64,000 nt of DNA from a virus, in the IMG/VR virus record IMGVR_UViG_3300017917_000952, positions 142,752 through 206,751 of that record; one strand, given 5' to 3'. The translations under genes were made by a program, and so were the position numbers. Positions 52,690 to 59,153 of the stretch are shown in pieces. Under the pieces are notes generated by a model. That model had not been told where the DNA came from. It searched no databases and saw nothing but the letters and a program-made list of their open reading frames with translations. Each line of letters begins with the position of its first letter. The stretch's first letter is position 1.

Positions 52690-53314
52690 CAGCATATTTC
52701 TCTATCAAGAATTGATAGAGGTCATTGTTCGTAAATCCAACACTGAAACTAGTACGCTTAGTCTGTATAGGTTATACGCTGTGCAGTAGGTCTGTTCGAA
52801 AAATTGCCCACGAACCTGCTTCAAATTCGACTTCCTCTAACAGCGTCATGTCCTTATGGGATGTTGTGCAGATCATAGGTGTAGGTCTTTCTACGCCATG
52901 CCCTTTTTCCTGCCACCAGGATGTTTTTACGCCCTGGCCGCCAGTATTCCACAGTGCCTGTATACAGTGTTTACCACGACGTTCTCCATCGGTGTGTGTT
53001 AACATCATTGCACCCATAGGATCTGCATCCTGATTGTAGATCTTCTGATACCCCCAATCTCTAACATGGGGTCTAAGTTCAGGCATCATGGCTAACAGAT
53101 ATTCTAGGATATCGGTGCCTAGCCTATAGCGTTGATATCGTGCAAGACTGTGGCGTTTACCGTGCTGACCGATAGCACCTGTACGTCTAAGCCATTCGTT
53201 GCGTAGATATCCGCGATCATCTCCCTGATTATCAAATATAACTTCCCCTAGTTGACTTTCGCTAGGTTCAGGGTAATCTATTTTAGGCAAATCGAGCAGA
53301 GTGTGATATTTCAT
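52679..53314 (-). pseudogene. 2OG-Fe(II) oxygenase gene interrupted by in-frame TAA
   Basis: The start at 53314 (MKYHTLLDLP), 7 bases behind a late promoter, is preferred to the upstream in-frame start at 53383. The frame gives 180 residues to TAA at 52772-52774 and then, in the same frame, 30 more codons to TAG at 52679-52681. Iron ligands HTD (H107, D109) and H178 precede the stop. After it comes PIQTKRTSFSVGF, whose Arg, 9 residues after H178, matches the 2OG-binding Arg. So the TAA removes only the cosubstrate-binding tail. It may be a nonsense mutation, sequencing error, or readthrough. Intact homologues hydroxylate proteins or small molecules. Confidence 0.65.
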
Positions 53315-53321
53315 TGTAGGG

Positions 53322-53329
53322 TATTTACA
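53322..53329 (-). promoter_or_regulatory. Late promoter TGTAAATA for the oxygenase gene
   Basis: On the minus strand it ends 7 bases before the ATG at 53314. No Shine-Dalgarno is present. It overlaps the region just before the upstream gene's end. Confidence 0.6.
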
Positions 53330-53333
53330 GTAC

Positions 53334-53588
53334 TCAACTACCCCATTTGAGCAAAAACAGAGTTTGGTGCTTTTCTCGGGCAAAACTCACAGCACAAAGG
53401 TCTGTTTGATGCAGTGTCCAAGTACTCCAAACCCACTGTACATAGTGAGGACCTACGGCCTGTTCTAGCCAATTTTCCACGGTATGTATGCTTTCAATCC
53501 AGTCGGGTTGACCCTTGTATTCAACCAATGGCCAAGGAACAGCCGCTGTATAGGGCAGAGTCCACGGGTGATCGCAGAGTGCTCTCAT
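53334..53588 (-). CDS. Hypothetical small protein
   Basis: An 84-residue protein beginning MRALCDHPWTLP; the frame is open 13 codons further up, but the late promoter 5 bases before this ATG decides the start. It is Trp-rich (at least 8 Trp) with WIESIHTVENWLEQAVG and REKHQTLFLLKW. No recognised family. It lies upstream of the oxygenase gene in the same orientation. Confidence 0.5.
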   Translation of the reverse strand: MRALCDHPWTLPYTAAVPWPLVEYKGQPDWIESIHTVENWLEQAVGPHYVQWVWSTWTLHQTDLCAVSFAREKHQTLFLLKWGS

Positions 53589-53593
53589 ACATT

Positions 53594-53601
53594 TATTTAC
53601 T
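53594..53601 (-). promoter_or_regulatory. Late promoter AGTAAATA
   Basis: On the minus strand the box ends 5 bases before the ATG at 53588. It is divergent from the plus-strand TATAAATA at 53612. Confidence 0.6.
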
Positions 53602-53611
53602 GTCTTTCTTG

Positions 53612-53619
53612 TATAAATA
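53612..53619 (+). promoter_or_regulatory. Late promoter TATAAATA
   Basis: A perfect octamer 24 bases before the ATG at 53644, leaving a leader of about 19 bases with SD AAGGGAG. It therefore belongs to the leadered class. Confidence 0.7.
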
Positions 53620-53643
53620 ACTGACAAGGGAGCAAAGAAACCT

Positions 53644-53913
53644 ATGAACTACACTCTACGAATTTGGACCAACGGAGACGGCGACTACTACGACAGTGAT
53701 TTCGCGACCTTGGATGAACTATACAACAGCATTTTTGAAAACTGGGATCCGGAGGGTGTTGTACCCTTAACAGTACGTGCGGGTGTTACGCTACAGAGCG
53801 GCTACGCAGTCTACGATAATGCTACAGGACTCTGCATTAACAGTATCAATGCAGCACAGGTCGGACTAGACAAGACAGCACCATTCCAACAGTTTGGTCC
53901 TGCTACAATTTAA
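53644..53913 (+). CDS. Hypothetical late protein
   Basis: An 89-residue protein with a late promoter, an SD AAGGGAG and a terminator 22 bases after its stop, so it forms a monocistronic unit. YTLRIWTNGDGDYYDSDFATLDELY and a Gly/Ala/Asn-rich end suggest an alpha/beta fold. High expression is likely from the perfect promoter. No family recognised. Confidence 0.6.
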   Translation: MNYTLRIWTNGDGDYYDSDFATLDELYNSIFENWDPEGVVPLTVRAGVTLQSGYAVYDNATGLCINSINAAQVGLDKTAPFQQFGPATI

Positions 53914-53935
53914 AGCTCAAACAGATCACATAGAG

Positions 53936-53961
53936 CCCCAACAGTTATAGTTGGGGTTTTT
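53936..53961. terminator. Terminator shared by convergent genes
   Basis: CCCCAAC with GTTGGGG, 7-base loop, then TTTTTC on the plus strand. The minus-strand Cys-rich gene ends inside the hairpin (CCC CAA CTA TAA), so its transcript also passes through it. Confidence 0.8.
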
Positions 53962-54148
53962 CTTTGGCCAAGGCAGCATCTGTGGCCATACTGGGTTCGT
54001 AGAAATAGGCCGAGGCTGCGTCGGTCATGTGCTGACAGCAAGCGTCATGGTGCGGACAGGGCTGTTCAGTGGAGTAGATCTGCCCGTCGATGAGTAGACA
54101 GAACGAGGGTCGTATCCCTTCTGGTACAGGGCAGAACTGTTTAGGCAT
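53945..54148 (-). CDS. Small Cys/His-rich protein
   Basis: The ATG at 54148 with GGAG 8 bases before it is preferred to a TTG at 54202. It gives 67 residues with five Cys and three His, most in CPHHDACCQH (about 29-38), which may bind a metal. Its start lies inside the stop region of the leader ORF at 54141-54215, suggesting coupled translation. No family recognised. Confidence 0.5.
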   Translation of the reverse strand: MPKQFCPVPEGIRPSFCLLIDGQIYSTEQPCPHHDACCQHMTDAASAYFYEPSMATDAALAKEKPQL

Positions 54149-54215
54149 ACTGTGTCTCCGGATACTCAATCCAGCAGTAGCACTCAAGTAGTAGATCGTC
54201 AAATAAGTAGTACAT
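54141..54215 (-). CDS. Possible 24-residue leader peptide
   Basis: The ATG at 54215 opens a 24-codon frame (starting MYYLFDDLLLECYCW) that ends in TAA overlapping the ATG of the Cys-rich gene. A late box TGTAAATA lies 8 bases upstream. The arrangement fits a coupled micro-ORF. Coding status rests only on promoter position and overlap. Confidence 0.35.
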   Translation of the reverse strand: MYYLFDDLLLECYCWIEYPETQYA

Positions 54216-54223
54216 AGTAGAAA

Positions 54224-54231
54224 TATTTACA
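54224..54231 (-). promoter_or_regulatory. Late promoter TGTAAATA
   Basis: On the minus strand, ending 8 bases before the leader-peptide ATG at 54215. It would transcribe the leader and the Cys-rich gene. Confidence 0.45.
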
Positions 54232-54249
54232 AATAAGACCATAGAGCCA

Positions 54250-54927
54250 ATGAAAAATAGAATCGTAGCCATTACAGTTAGCACCAATTATCACGACATA
54301 CTGCCCTACAGTCTAAAGAACAATCTAGATCTGTTTGATCATTGGTATATAGCCACGGACAAGAACGACTGGCGTACAGGAAACGCCATAGCACATCACG
54401 ATCAGGACCGTATTACCACAGTACACTATCCATTTACTAGCACATTTACCGATCCTGTGCGCGGTGAACTACAGACACGCTGGTTTGACAAGGGCGGAGC
54501 AATTAGAACGCTACAGGAGCGGGCCTACAGGGAATTCCCCGATCATTGGTACCTAGTTCTAGATACGGACATACTCTTACGCAACAGCCGTGACCTAAAT
54601 ACCAGTAATCTCTGCCCTGATTACCTATATGGCCCGCAATGCCGATTAGACTACCGCAGCCTCAGTGATTACCACACAGGCACAGTAGCACACGAATACT
54701 TTCACGGCAACCCACGTATTATAGGCTTCTTCCAACTGTACAAACAGCATAGGTTTTACCAGCAGAGCCTGGACACAAACTGGTGCGATGATGAGTTTAC
54801 ACAGCAGTGGAAACCCAATGAACAGCGTTTCCTACCCATTACTGTGGATCACCTAGGCGCTTGGGATCAGGGCACACCCAATACACATAGAGGCAGAATT
54901 CCAGGGCAGGGATTCCGGAACCAGTAG
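54250..54927 (+). CDS. Glycosyltransferase-like protein, GT-A fold
   Basis: A 225-residue protein. VAITVSTNYHDILPYSLKNNLDLFDHWYIATD resembles the N-terminal nucleotide-sugar-binding half of GT-A enzymes, and WYLVLDTDILL (about 96-106) gives the DxD motif. GKGGAIR-like and FFQLYKQHRF segments follow. It is flanked by tail-like and small genes of both strands. Donor and acceptor are unknown. A weak TACAAATA at 54228 may be its late promoter. Confidence 0.6.
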   Translation: MKNRIVAITVSTNYHDILPYSLKNNLDLFDHWYIATDKNDWRTGNAIAHHDQDRITTVHYPFTSTFTDPVRGELQTRWFDKGGAIRTLQERAYREFPDHWYLVLDTDILLRNSRDLNTSNLCPDYLYGPQCRLDYRSLSDYHTGTVAHEYFHGNPRIIGFFQLYKQHRFYQQSLDTNWCDDEFTQQWKPNEQRFLPITVDHLGAWDQGTPNTHRGRIPGQGFRNQ

Positions 54928-54952
54928 GCCCAAGGACGGCGAAGCCGCCAGC

Positions 54953-54970
54953 GGTAAAAAATTTTTTACC
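54953..54970. repeat. 18-bp perfect palindrome between convergent genes
   Basis: GGTAAAAAA joined to TTTTTTACC with no loop, overlapping the stop of the SGNH gene. A CGGC-GAA-GCCG hairpin lies just before it. It may terminate transcription in both directions; no separate U-tract. Confidence 0.45.
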
Positions 54971-55733
54971 CTACATTAAAACCCAACTTAACCAAATCTC
55001 TAACTATATAGTCCTGTGTCCAATGCAGCAGCGTCTCCGGCCCAGGATGATAAGCGCCTGACAGGCCTAGATCACGAGCCTGATCACGTACACAGCCCCA
55101 AGCCCTAATACGCCCCCAATCCTCAGGTCCATAGTTATAAGCATAGTAGTGTAGAGTTGGACAGCCCAGCATTGAATCCACGCTAAGGGCATAATAGTCT
55201 AATAATGCACGACTGTGAGTCTCGTTAACTGCATACTGAGCAGCCAAAGGGTTTAAGTGACAGTTCCAAGGTCCCCAACTGTCCACACTGTCTGAATCCT
55301 TAAACACACTGAGTCTGTGTACTCCGGGCCATAGATATACAGCGGCTAGTGGCTTGATACCATAACTAGCAATACGAACAGTGTTAGCCCACTGAAAAAG
55401 ATCGTCCGTAGCACCCTGTCCTAGATTTACTACTGGAATGCCCGTAATACGCTGTAACTGGCTACTCATAGTATCACCGTCGTCAACTCCGGGTGCAAAC
55501 TGATAACTACAGCCAAACATAACAATGCTGTTAGCCCAGTCTATACTATCGAACTCTGGACAGCGATAGCCCTGACTGTTTACAGTGTAGCGAACTGTAC
55601 GATCGCGCCACGGCCAGTCTGAGCTCTGCACCCGTAGATTATGCTCGTATAATTCCCTACTGTCCGTACCGTAGAAGAATGGTGGTTCATGTTGGAGTCC
55701 GTGCCAGTGACTAGATAATAACTGTAAGCTCAT
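54966..55733 (-). CDS. SGNH/GDSL-like hydrolase
   Basis: A 255-residue protein. IVMFGCSYQFAPGVDDGDT (about 69-87) has the block I layout with Gly-x-Ser, VVNLGQGATDDLFQW (about 99-113) fits block II/III, and GAYHPGPETLLHW near the C-terminus supplies the His of the triad, though the preceding Asp is not obvious. SGNH enzymes deacetylate or de-esterify carbohydrates. A role on host surface glycans or phage fibres is plausible. Its ATG lies 6 bases after a late promoter. Confidence 0.62.
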   Translation of the reverse strand: MSLQLLSSHWHGLQHEPPFFYGTDSRELYEHNLRVQSSDWPWRDRTVRYTVNSQGYRCPEFDSIDWANSIVMFGCSYQFAPGVDDGDTMSSQLQRITGIPVVNLGQGATDDLFQWANTVRIASYGIKPLAAVYLWPGVHRLSVFKDSDSVDSWGPWNCHLNPLAAQYAVNETHSRALLDYYALSVDSMLGCPTLHYYAYNYGPEDWGRIRAWGCVRDQARDLGLSGAYHPGPETLLHWTQDYIVRDLVKLGFNVG

Positions 55734-55739
55734 ATACTC

Positions 55740-55747
55740 TATTTACG
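55740..55747 (-). promoter_or_regulatory. Late promoter CGTAAATA for the SGNH gene
   Basis: On the minus strand the box ends 6 bases before the ATG at 55733. No Shine-Dalgarno is present. Confidence 0.6.
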
Positions 55748-55970
55748 AGTATAGCGGAGCCAGAGACCTATATAGTAAGCAAAAAAATTGCTAAAAAAAA
55801 TTTTTGACTACAGGGAAGCGCAGAGTAGGGAAGTTTTACAGGGCCCGGTCTATATAGTAGCAAAAAATTGGGCGCAAAAATAACGAAGGTTTTGGAGATC
55901 TCAACCGACCAGGTTTTACTCTAACACCAACATTTTACGGCATGCTGCTATGCTACTTTAGTATTACTTT
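55748..55970. other. Non-coding AT-rich gap with direct repeat
   Basis: No gene is evident. A near-exact direct repeat CTATATAGTA(A)GCAAAAAA(A)TTG occurs at 55768-55790 and 55850-55870, and a long AAAAAAAATTTTT tract lies between them. The gap sits at the border between late accessory genes and the early region. A replication origin, regulator site or transcription barrier are possible; none can be shown here. Confidence 0.4.
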
Positions 55971-56012
55971 TAAAAAAGCACCTGACCACCCTCCCCACCC
56001 TGGCCAGGTGCC
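55971..56012 (-). terminator. Terminator of the early operon with G-rich loop
   Basis: On the minus strand, GCACCTG and CAGGTGC form a 7-bp stem followed by TTTTTT. The 20-base loop contains GGG, GGGG, GGG and GG tracts, enough for a G-quadruplex. It ends the ATPase operon. Confidence 0.8.
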
Positions 56013-56020
56013 CCCACCGT

Positions 56021-56305
56021 TCAATCTTCTTCAACAACCTCACAGTCCCAGCGTTCGTCTGCAGGGTCGTAGCCTTCTTCTATGAGCTCCTGTACAGCGG
56101 CGTTGAACTCTGACTCAAGGTCCCATACAGCAGCCGCTACACGGATGTCCTTCTTGCGGCGTGCCCGTGCTGTGCCTGCTTGATAGACTAGTGGGTAGTG
56201 ATTGGCACAGTAGCTCTTGCCAGGTAGTGTAGGCTTACCGCAGGCGTGTGTGCCCTCGCCCAAGTAGGTACACTCTGTTACTGCTGTGCGCTTATCGTTG
56301 ATCAT
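56021..56305 (-). CDS. Small zinc-motif protein with GcrA-like signature
   Basis: A 94-residue protein. TECTYLGEGTHACGKPTLPGKSYCANHY (about residues 10-37) has the spacing C...CGxPxxPGxxYCxxH seen in the C-terminal part of GcrA cell-cycle regulators of alphaproteobacteria. The N-terminal DNA-binding part of GcrA is absent, and a helical acidic tail follows. It may bind a host RNA polymerase or other GcrA partner, which is inference. It overlaps the preceding membrane gene by 14 bases and is the last gene of the operon. Confidence 0.5.
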   Translation of the reverse strand: MINDKRTAVTECTYLGEGTHACGKPTLPGKSYCANHYPLVYQAGTARARRKKDIRVAAAVWDLESEFNAAVQELIEEGYDPADERWDCEVVEED

Positions 56306-56513
56306 TGTTGTTGTCCTTAGTGTCCAATTCAGGGTGACGCTTGCGGTACTCTGCTACTTCCTTCTGTATCTGCTCAATGAGCTCTGCTCGTGTCACGTGC
56401 TCTACACAGACAAATAGAGCCAAGATACACCAAAAGCCCCAAGTGTTCCAGTCCTGCCCAACTGCGTCTAACACTAGACCCAATGTAGCGTATAGCGTTA
56501 GACGCAGTAGCAT
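56292..56513 (-). CDS. Small membrane protein
   Basis: A 73-residue protein. Two hydrophobic segments (LRLTLYATLGLVLDAV and WGFWCILALFVCV) precede a charged helical tail. TAATATG joins it to the stop of the ATPase gene, so it is translationally coupled. Likely inner-membrane; function unknown. Confidence 0.6.
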   Translation of the reverse strand: MLLRLTLYATLGLVLDAVGQDWNTWGFWCILALFVCVEHVTRAELIEQIQKEVAEYRKRHPELDTKDNNNDQR

Positions 56514-56514
56514 A

Positions 56515-57396
56515 TTAGCCTCGCTTCATGCAGGTAGTCTGTGCCATAGCAGTCCAAGCCTTGGGGAATGCCTTACGCAGATCCGCAATCTTGAGCACCA
56601 TACGCAGGCTGAGCTCACGCAGGCGGTCCTTGTTCTTGTTGATGAAGTCCAGGACTTCTTGCACAACAACGGGCTCGAACTCGTAGCGGTCCAACATGCC
56701 CTTTTCCACAATGTTCTTGATCCACAGCATCTTTTCACGCTGGGTGTCCATTTCCAAGTCCATGTAGTGGCAACGGCTTTCCAATGCGTCCAAGTGGCTA
56801 CGCAGTTTCTTGCTACGAACGTGCTCGAACTTAATATTAGTGATGAAGATAGCCGCACCCTTGAACTCAAAGCGGTCCGGAATGCCTTCACTGCGAAGGA
56901 TTCGGCTGTCCGTGTTCCACGAGATGAAGCGACGGTTGCCGCTGTCCAGAGCACCCTTGAGGATGTTCAAGCTCAGTTCTTCCTGCAGGATGTCGTCACA
57001 GTCGTCAAAGACTAGGACATGCTTTGAGTCCGAGAACTCGTAGAGCTTACTGTACAGGCCAATGGAGCTCATGGCACCCTTGACAACTTCGAACTTGGGC
57101 TTGCGTTCGCCCAGAGTATCAAACAGGCCGTCCTTTTGCAGTACTGCCTCCACATTGTGACTTTTACCAACGCCGGGAGGGCCGCTGACAATCATAGCAC
57201 GGACATCGCCACGCTTGACAGCCTTGGTCATCTCAGTGAGGATCTCAAAGCGCTCGTTGAGTCGCTCCAGAATTGCTTCGTCGCTTTCTTTGGCGATGCT
57301 GGCTTCTTTGGCTGCAATTGCATCGGTGTCCAGCTCAATGACGTTGCTGGTAACAGTGGCCTTGCTGGGCTTGCGAGCGGCGGAGGTACGTGCCAT
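56515..57396 (-). CDS. AAA+ ATPase
   Basis: A 293-residue protein with Walker A SGPPGVGKS (71-79), Walker B HVLVFDDCDD (126-135), sensor-like FITNI (about 190) and an Arg-rich C-terminal helical lid. The N-terminus is Ala/Lys/Ser-rich. It belongs to the AAA+ class; no protease or primase domain is fused. It is first in a three-gene early operon under a perfect sigma70 promoter, with SD AAGGA. Such early ATPases may remodel host or phage complexes. The target is unknown. Confidence 0.78.
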   Translation of the reverse strand: MARTSAARKPSKATVTSNVIELDTDAIAAKEASIAKESDEAILERLNERFEILTEMTKAVKRGDVRAMIVSGPPGVGKSHNVEAVLQKDGLFDTLGERKPKFEVVKGAMSSIGLYSKLYEFSDSKHVLVFDDCDDILQEELSLNILKGALDSGNRRFISWNTDSRILRSEGIPDRFEFKGAAIFITNIKFEHVRSKKLRSHLDALESRCHYMDLEMDTQREKMLWIKNIVEKGMLDRYEFEPVVVQEVLDFINKNKDRLRELSLRMVLKIADLRKAFPKAWTAMAQTTCMKRG

Positions 57397-57427
57397 TTGT
57401 GTTCCTTAGTGTGTTGTTGAAGTGTGT

Positions 57428-57456
57428 ATTATACTGTCGAAGGGCCTGTCTGTCAA
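57428..57456 (-). promoter_or_regulatory. Early sigma70 promoter (array member)
   Basis: TTGACA (57451-57456), 17 bp, TATAAT (57428-57433). Expected +1 is about 57421. The leader of 25 bases contains AACACACTAAGGAACAC before the ATG at 57396. Confidence 0.9.
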
Positions 57457-57473
57457 GCCCTTCTGCACTACAA

Positions 57474-57815
57474 TCAGTCCAGACGCGAACCAGCGTAGGC
57501 TTCGAAGCCATACTTGCGGAACACGTCAGCCGCGGCCTGTGCACCTGCTTCCAGAATGCCCACAGATTGGACGGGCAGTTTGGCAGGGTTCCACAGTTGG
57601 AAGGCCTTGGTGTAGTCTTGACGCACACCAGCGGCTTTCAGCATCTTGCCCAACTTGGTGTTGCCTTTGATCTTGTAGATGTTGGTCCAAGCAAAGCCGC
57701 AGGCATCACGATCACCGTACTTAGCCAGGGCGTCACGAGCAGCCTTGTTGGCTTCTTGCATGGCTTCGGCAACGATTGCGTTCACTTGCTCTTGGGTCAG
57801 GGTCAGTTGGGTCAT
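57474..57815 (-). CDS. Hypothetical early protein
   Basis: A 113-residue mixed-charge protein (AIVAEAMQEANKAARDALAKYGD, IYKIKGNTKLGKMLKAAGVR). The Shine-Dalgarno AAGGAG and an early promoter precede it. It resembles small conserved phage proteins of unknown role. A short Ala-rich helix at the start could oligomerise. Confidence 0.65.
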   Translation of the reverse strand: MTQLTLTQEQVNAIVAEAMQEANKAARDALAKYGDRDACGFAWTNIYKIKGNTKLGKMLKAAGVRQDYTKAFQLWNPAKLPVQSVGILEAGAQAAADVFRKYGFEAYAGSRLD

Positions 57816-57847
57816 CTAGTGCTCCTTAGTGCGTTGTTGATGTGTGT

Positions 57848-57876
57848 ATTATACGGGTTTTTGGATGACCCGTCAA
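57848..57876 (-). promoter_or_regulatory. Early sigma70 promoter (array member)
   Basis: TTGACG (57871-57876), 17 bp, TATAAT (57848-57853), followed by ACACACATCAACAACGCACT and a GGAG Shine-Dalgarno. Confidence 0.88.
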
Positions 57877-57885
57877 CCACTAAGG

Positions 57886-58101
57886 TTAATCCTTTTTGTT
57901 GGTGATGTGGCTTTTAAACAACAGGCCGCAGAGCAGGCTAAGACCCCAGGCCTGTAGCCAGGTGATCTCCGGGAGCTTGAAGATCGACGGAATCACAGCG
58001 TCCCACAGTAGCATCACGGGCAAGGCCAGCAGGAAGCTCAGGAGTACGATCAGGGCGATGCCTGCGATCACAGTTGCGATGATGGTGCCTAGTGCGTTCA
58101 T
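57886..58101 (-). CDS. Small membrane protein
   Basis: A 71-residue protein with a long hydrophobic first segment (IIATVIAGIALIVLLSFLLALPVMLLW) and a second one (WLQAWGLSLLCGLLF), ending in a Lys/Asp-rich tail. Its start overlaps the upstream stop (ATGA). Probably a two-span inner-membrane protein. Confidence 0.62.
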   Translation of the reverse strand: MNALGTIIATVIAGIALIVLLSFLLALPVMLLWDAVIPSIFKLPEITWLQAWGLSLLCGLLFKSHITNKKD

Positions 58102-58343
58102 TTGCTGACTTTCTTGATCAGTTGGTTGGCCACGGTCATGTCGGAGTTGATGCCGTCATAGCATTGTTCGACGATGCTCATGATCATGAGGTCTACGATG
58201 CTCTTGGCTTCGTTGCGAAGTTTCTTTGTGGGCAGACCGTTGATGAATCGATCAACATCTGCTTTGTCGTTGCAGGCCCAGATGATGTCAGCCAGGACTC
58301 GTTGCTGGGCGTTGAGCCCTTCGATGGTGAACTCTACGCTCAT
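58098..58343 (-). CDS. Hypothetical early protein
   Basis: An 81-residue alpha-helical protein (LNAQQRVLADIIWACNDKADVDRFINGLP). It lies in the middle of a three-gene operon between two membrane-protein genes, with AGGAG at the end of the preceding gene serving as its SD. No recognised family. Confidence 0.6.
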   Translation of the reverse strand: MSVEFTIEGLNAQQRVLADIIWACNDKADVDRFINGLPTKKLRNEAKSIVDLMIMSIVEQCYDGINSDMTVANQLIKKVSK

Positions 58344-58346
58344 TGC

Positions 58347-58544
58347 TTACTCCTCGTTGATCAGGCTAACACCGAACAGGCCCAGCATGGCGCAGGTCAC
58401 TGCGGCACCAGCAAGGGCGAACCACTCTTTGAATCCTGCTTCGGGCGGCAGGTTCTCAACACCGCCAGCGACACCCATGAACCCGATGATGCAGAGGACC
58501 ACTGCCACTGCGCCGATGTTTTTGACCTTTTGCTTGAATTCCAT
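58347..58544 (-). CDS. Small membrane protein
   Basis: A 65-residue protein with two hydrophobic segments (IGAVAVVLCIIGFMGVAGG and WFALAGAAVTCAMLGLFGV). First gene of a three-gene early operon. SD AAGGAG is at 8 bases before the ATG. Probably an inner-membrane protein. Confidence 0.62.
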   Translation of the reverse strand: MEFKQKVKNIGAVAVVLCIIGFMGVAGGVENLPPEAGFKEWFALAGAAVTCAMLGLFGVSLINEE

Positions 58545-58570
58545 TGTGTGCTCCTTGTTGCGATGTATGT

Positions 58571-58599
58571 ATTATAAGGCCGATTGGCCTCAGTGTCAA
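58571..58599 (-). promoter_or_regulatory. Early sigma70 promoter (array member)
   Basis: TTGACA (58594-58599), 17 bp, TATAAT (58571-58576). The TTGA of the -35 box contains the TGA stop codon of the upstream gene. Confidence 0.9.
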
Positions 58600-58829
58600 C
58601 CCCAGTTCTTCTTGTCGCCGAACTGTTCGTTGTCACGGTAGCCTGCGGTGTAGGCTGCGATTTCTTCTGCGGTCATGCAGGCCATCTCAACCCGCGGGCT
58701 GGTCATCGTTGCACCCACATAGAAGTGAGGGTTGAAAGGACGGCCGTAGTAGGAATCGGCACTGCCACGATCGTAAGGGCCACCGTGGCGTTCATCATAG
58801 CCCGCTTTGTTCATCTCTTGCATCAGCAT
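58596..58829 (-). CDS. Hypothetical early protein
   Basis: A 77-residue protein with many Tyr, Gly and Asp residues (YDERHGGPYDRGSADSYYGRPF). Its TGA is part of the next promoter's -35 box. AAGGAG lies 5 bases before the ATG; a second in-frame ATG 2 codons on is possible. No family recognised. Confidence 0.6.
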   Translation of the reverse strand: MLMQEMNKAGYDERHGGPYDRGSADSYYGRPFNPHFYVGATMTSPRVEMACMTAEEIAAYTAGYRDNEQFGDKKNWG

Positions 58830-58857
58830 CTCTGCTCCTTTGTGTGTCTATGTGTGT

Positions 58858-58886
58858 ATTATACGATCAAAACGGCACGTCGTCAA
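58858..58886 (-). promoter_or_regulatory. Early sigma70 promoter (array member)
   Basis: TTGACG (58881-58886), 17 bp, TATAAT (58858-58863). The -35 box lies in the codons for Phe-Asp of the upstream protein's last residues, and the spacer contains its stop. Confidence 0.88.
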
Positions 58887-59097
58887 ACTCGTATTGTTCG
58901 TCGTACCAGTTGTCGTTGGTCTGGGGCGTCAGGACCGTGTCAACATGAACGGTGCCCAGGCTTTGCAGTTCCTGGATCTCCTGCTTGATTTCAGCACGGC
59001 GGGCATCAATCTTAGCATTGGACTCAGGGTCCAGTTCGCCAGCGATCTCGTCCAGGTAGATCAGTTCTTCGTACAGGTTGTTGATCTCGTCTTGCAT
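58867..59097 (-). CDS. Early protein ending in an SSB-like acidic tip
   Basis: A 76-residue protein: a predicted helical hairpin (INNLYEELIYLDEIAGEL, DARRAEIKQEIQELQSL), a short linker and an acidic end FDDVPF. Bacterial SSB ends DFDDDIPF, the peptide that binds many DNA-repair enzymes. This protein may occupy SSB-Ct sites on host proteins, which is inference. The codons for Phe-Asp-Asp double as the -35 box of the next promoter, so sequence constraint could partly explain them. Confidence 0.62.
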   Translation of the reverse strand: MQDEINNLYEELIYLDEIAGELDPESNAKIDARRAEIKQEIQELQSLGTVHVDTVLTPQTNDNWYDEQYEFDDVPF

Positions 59098-59123
59098 CGT
59101 GTGCTCCTTGTTGTGATGTGTGT

Positions 59124-59153
59124 ATTATACACTCGCAATGGCTGACAGAGCAA
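59124..59153 (-). promoter_or_regulatory. Early sigma70 promoter, weaker -35
   Basis: TATAAT (59124-59129) with TTGCTC (59148-59153) at 18 bp. The stop TAA of the 37-residue gene upstream is inside TATAAT (GTA TAA TAC). Confidence 0.7.

Noticed and set aside
52700-52720. Hairpin CTCTATCAA/TTGATAGAG as a terminator
   Set aside because: A good 9-bp stem but no U-tract on either strand, and it lies within the conserved downstream codons of the interrupted oxygenase.
54200-54202. TTG start for the Cys-rich gene
   Set aside because: No SD in front; the ATG at 54148 has GGAG at good spacing.
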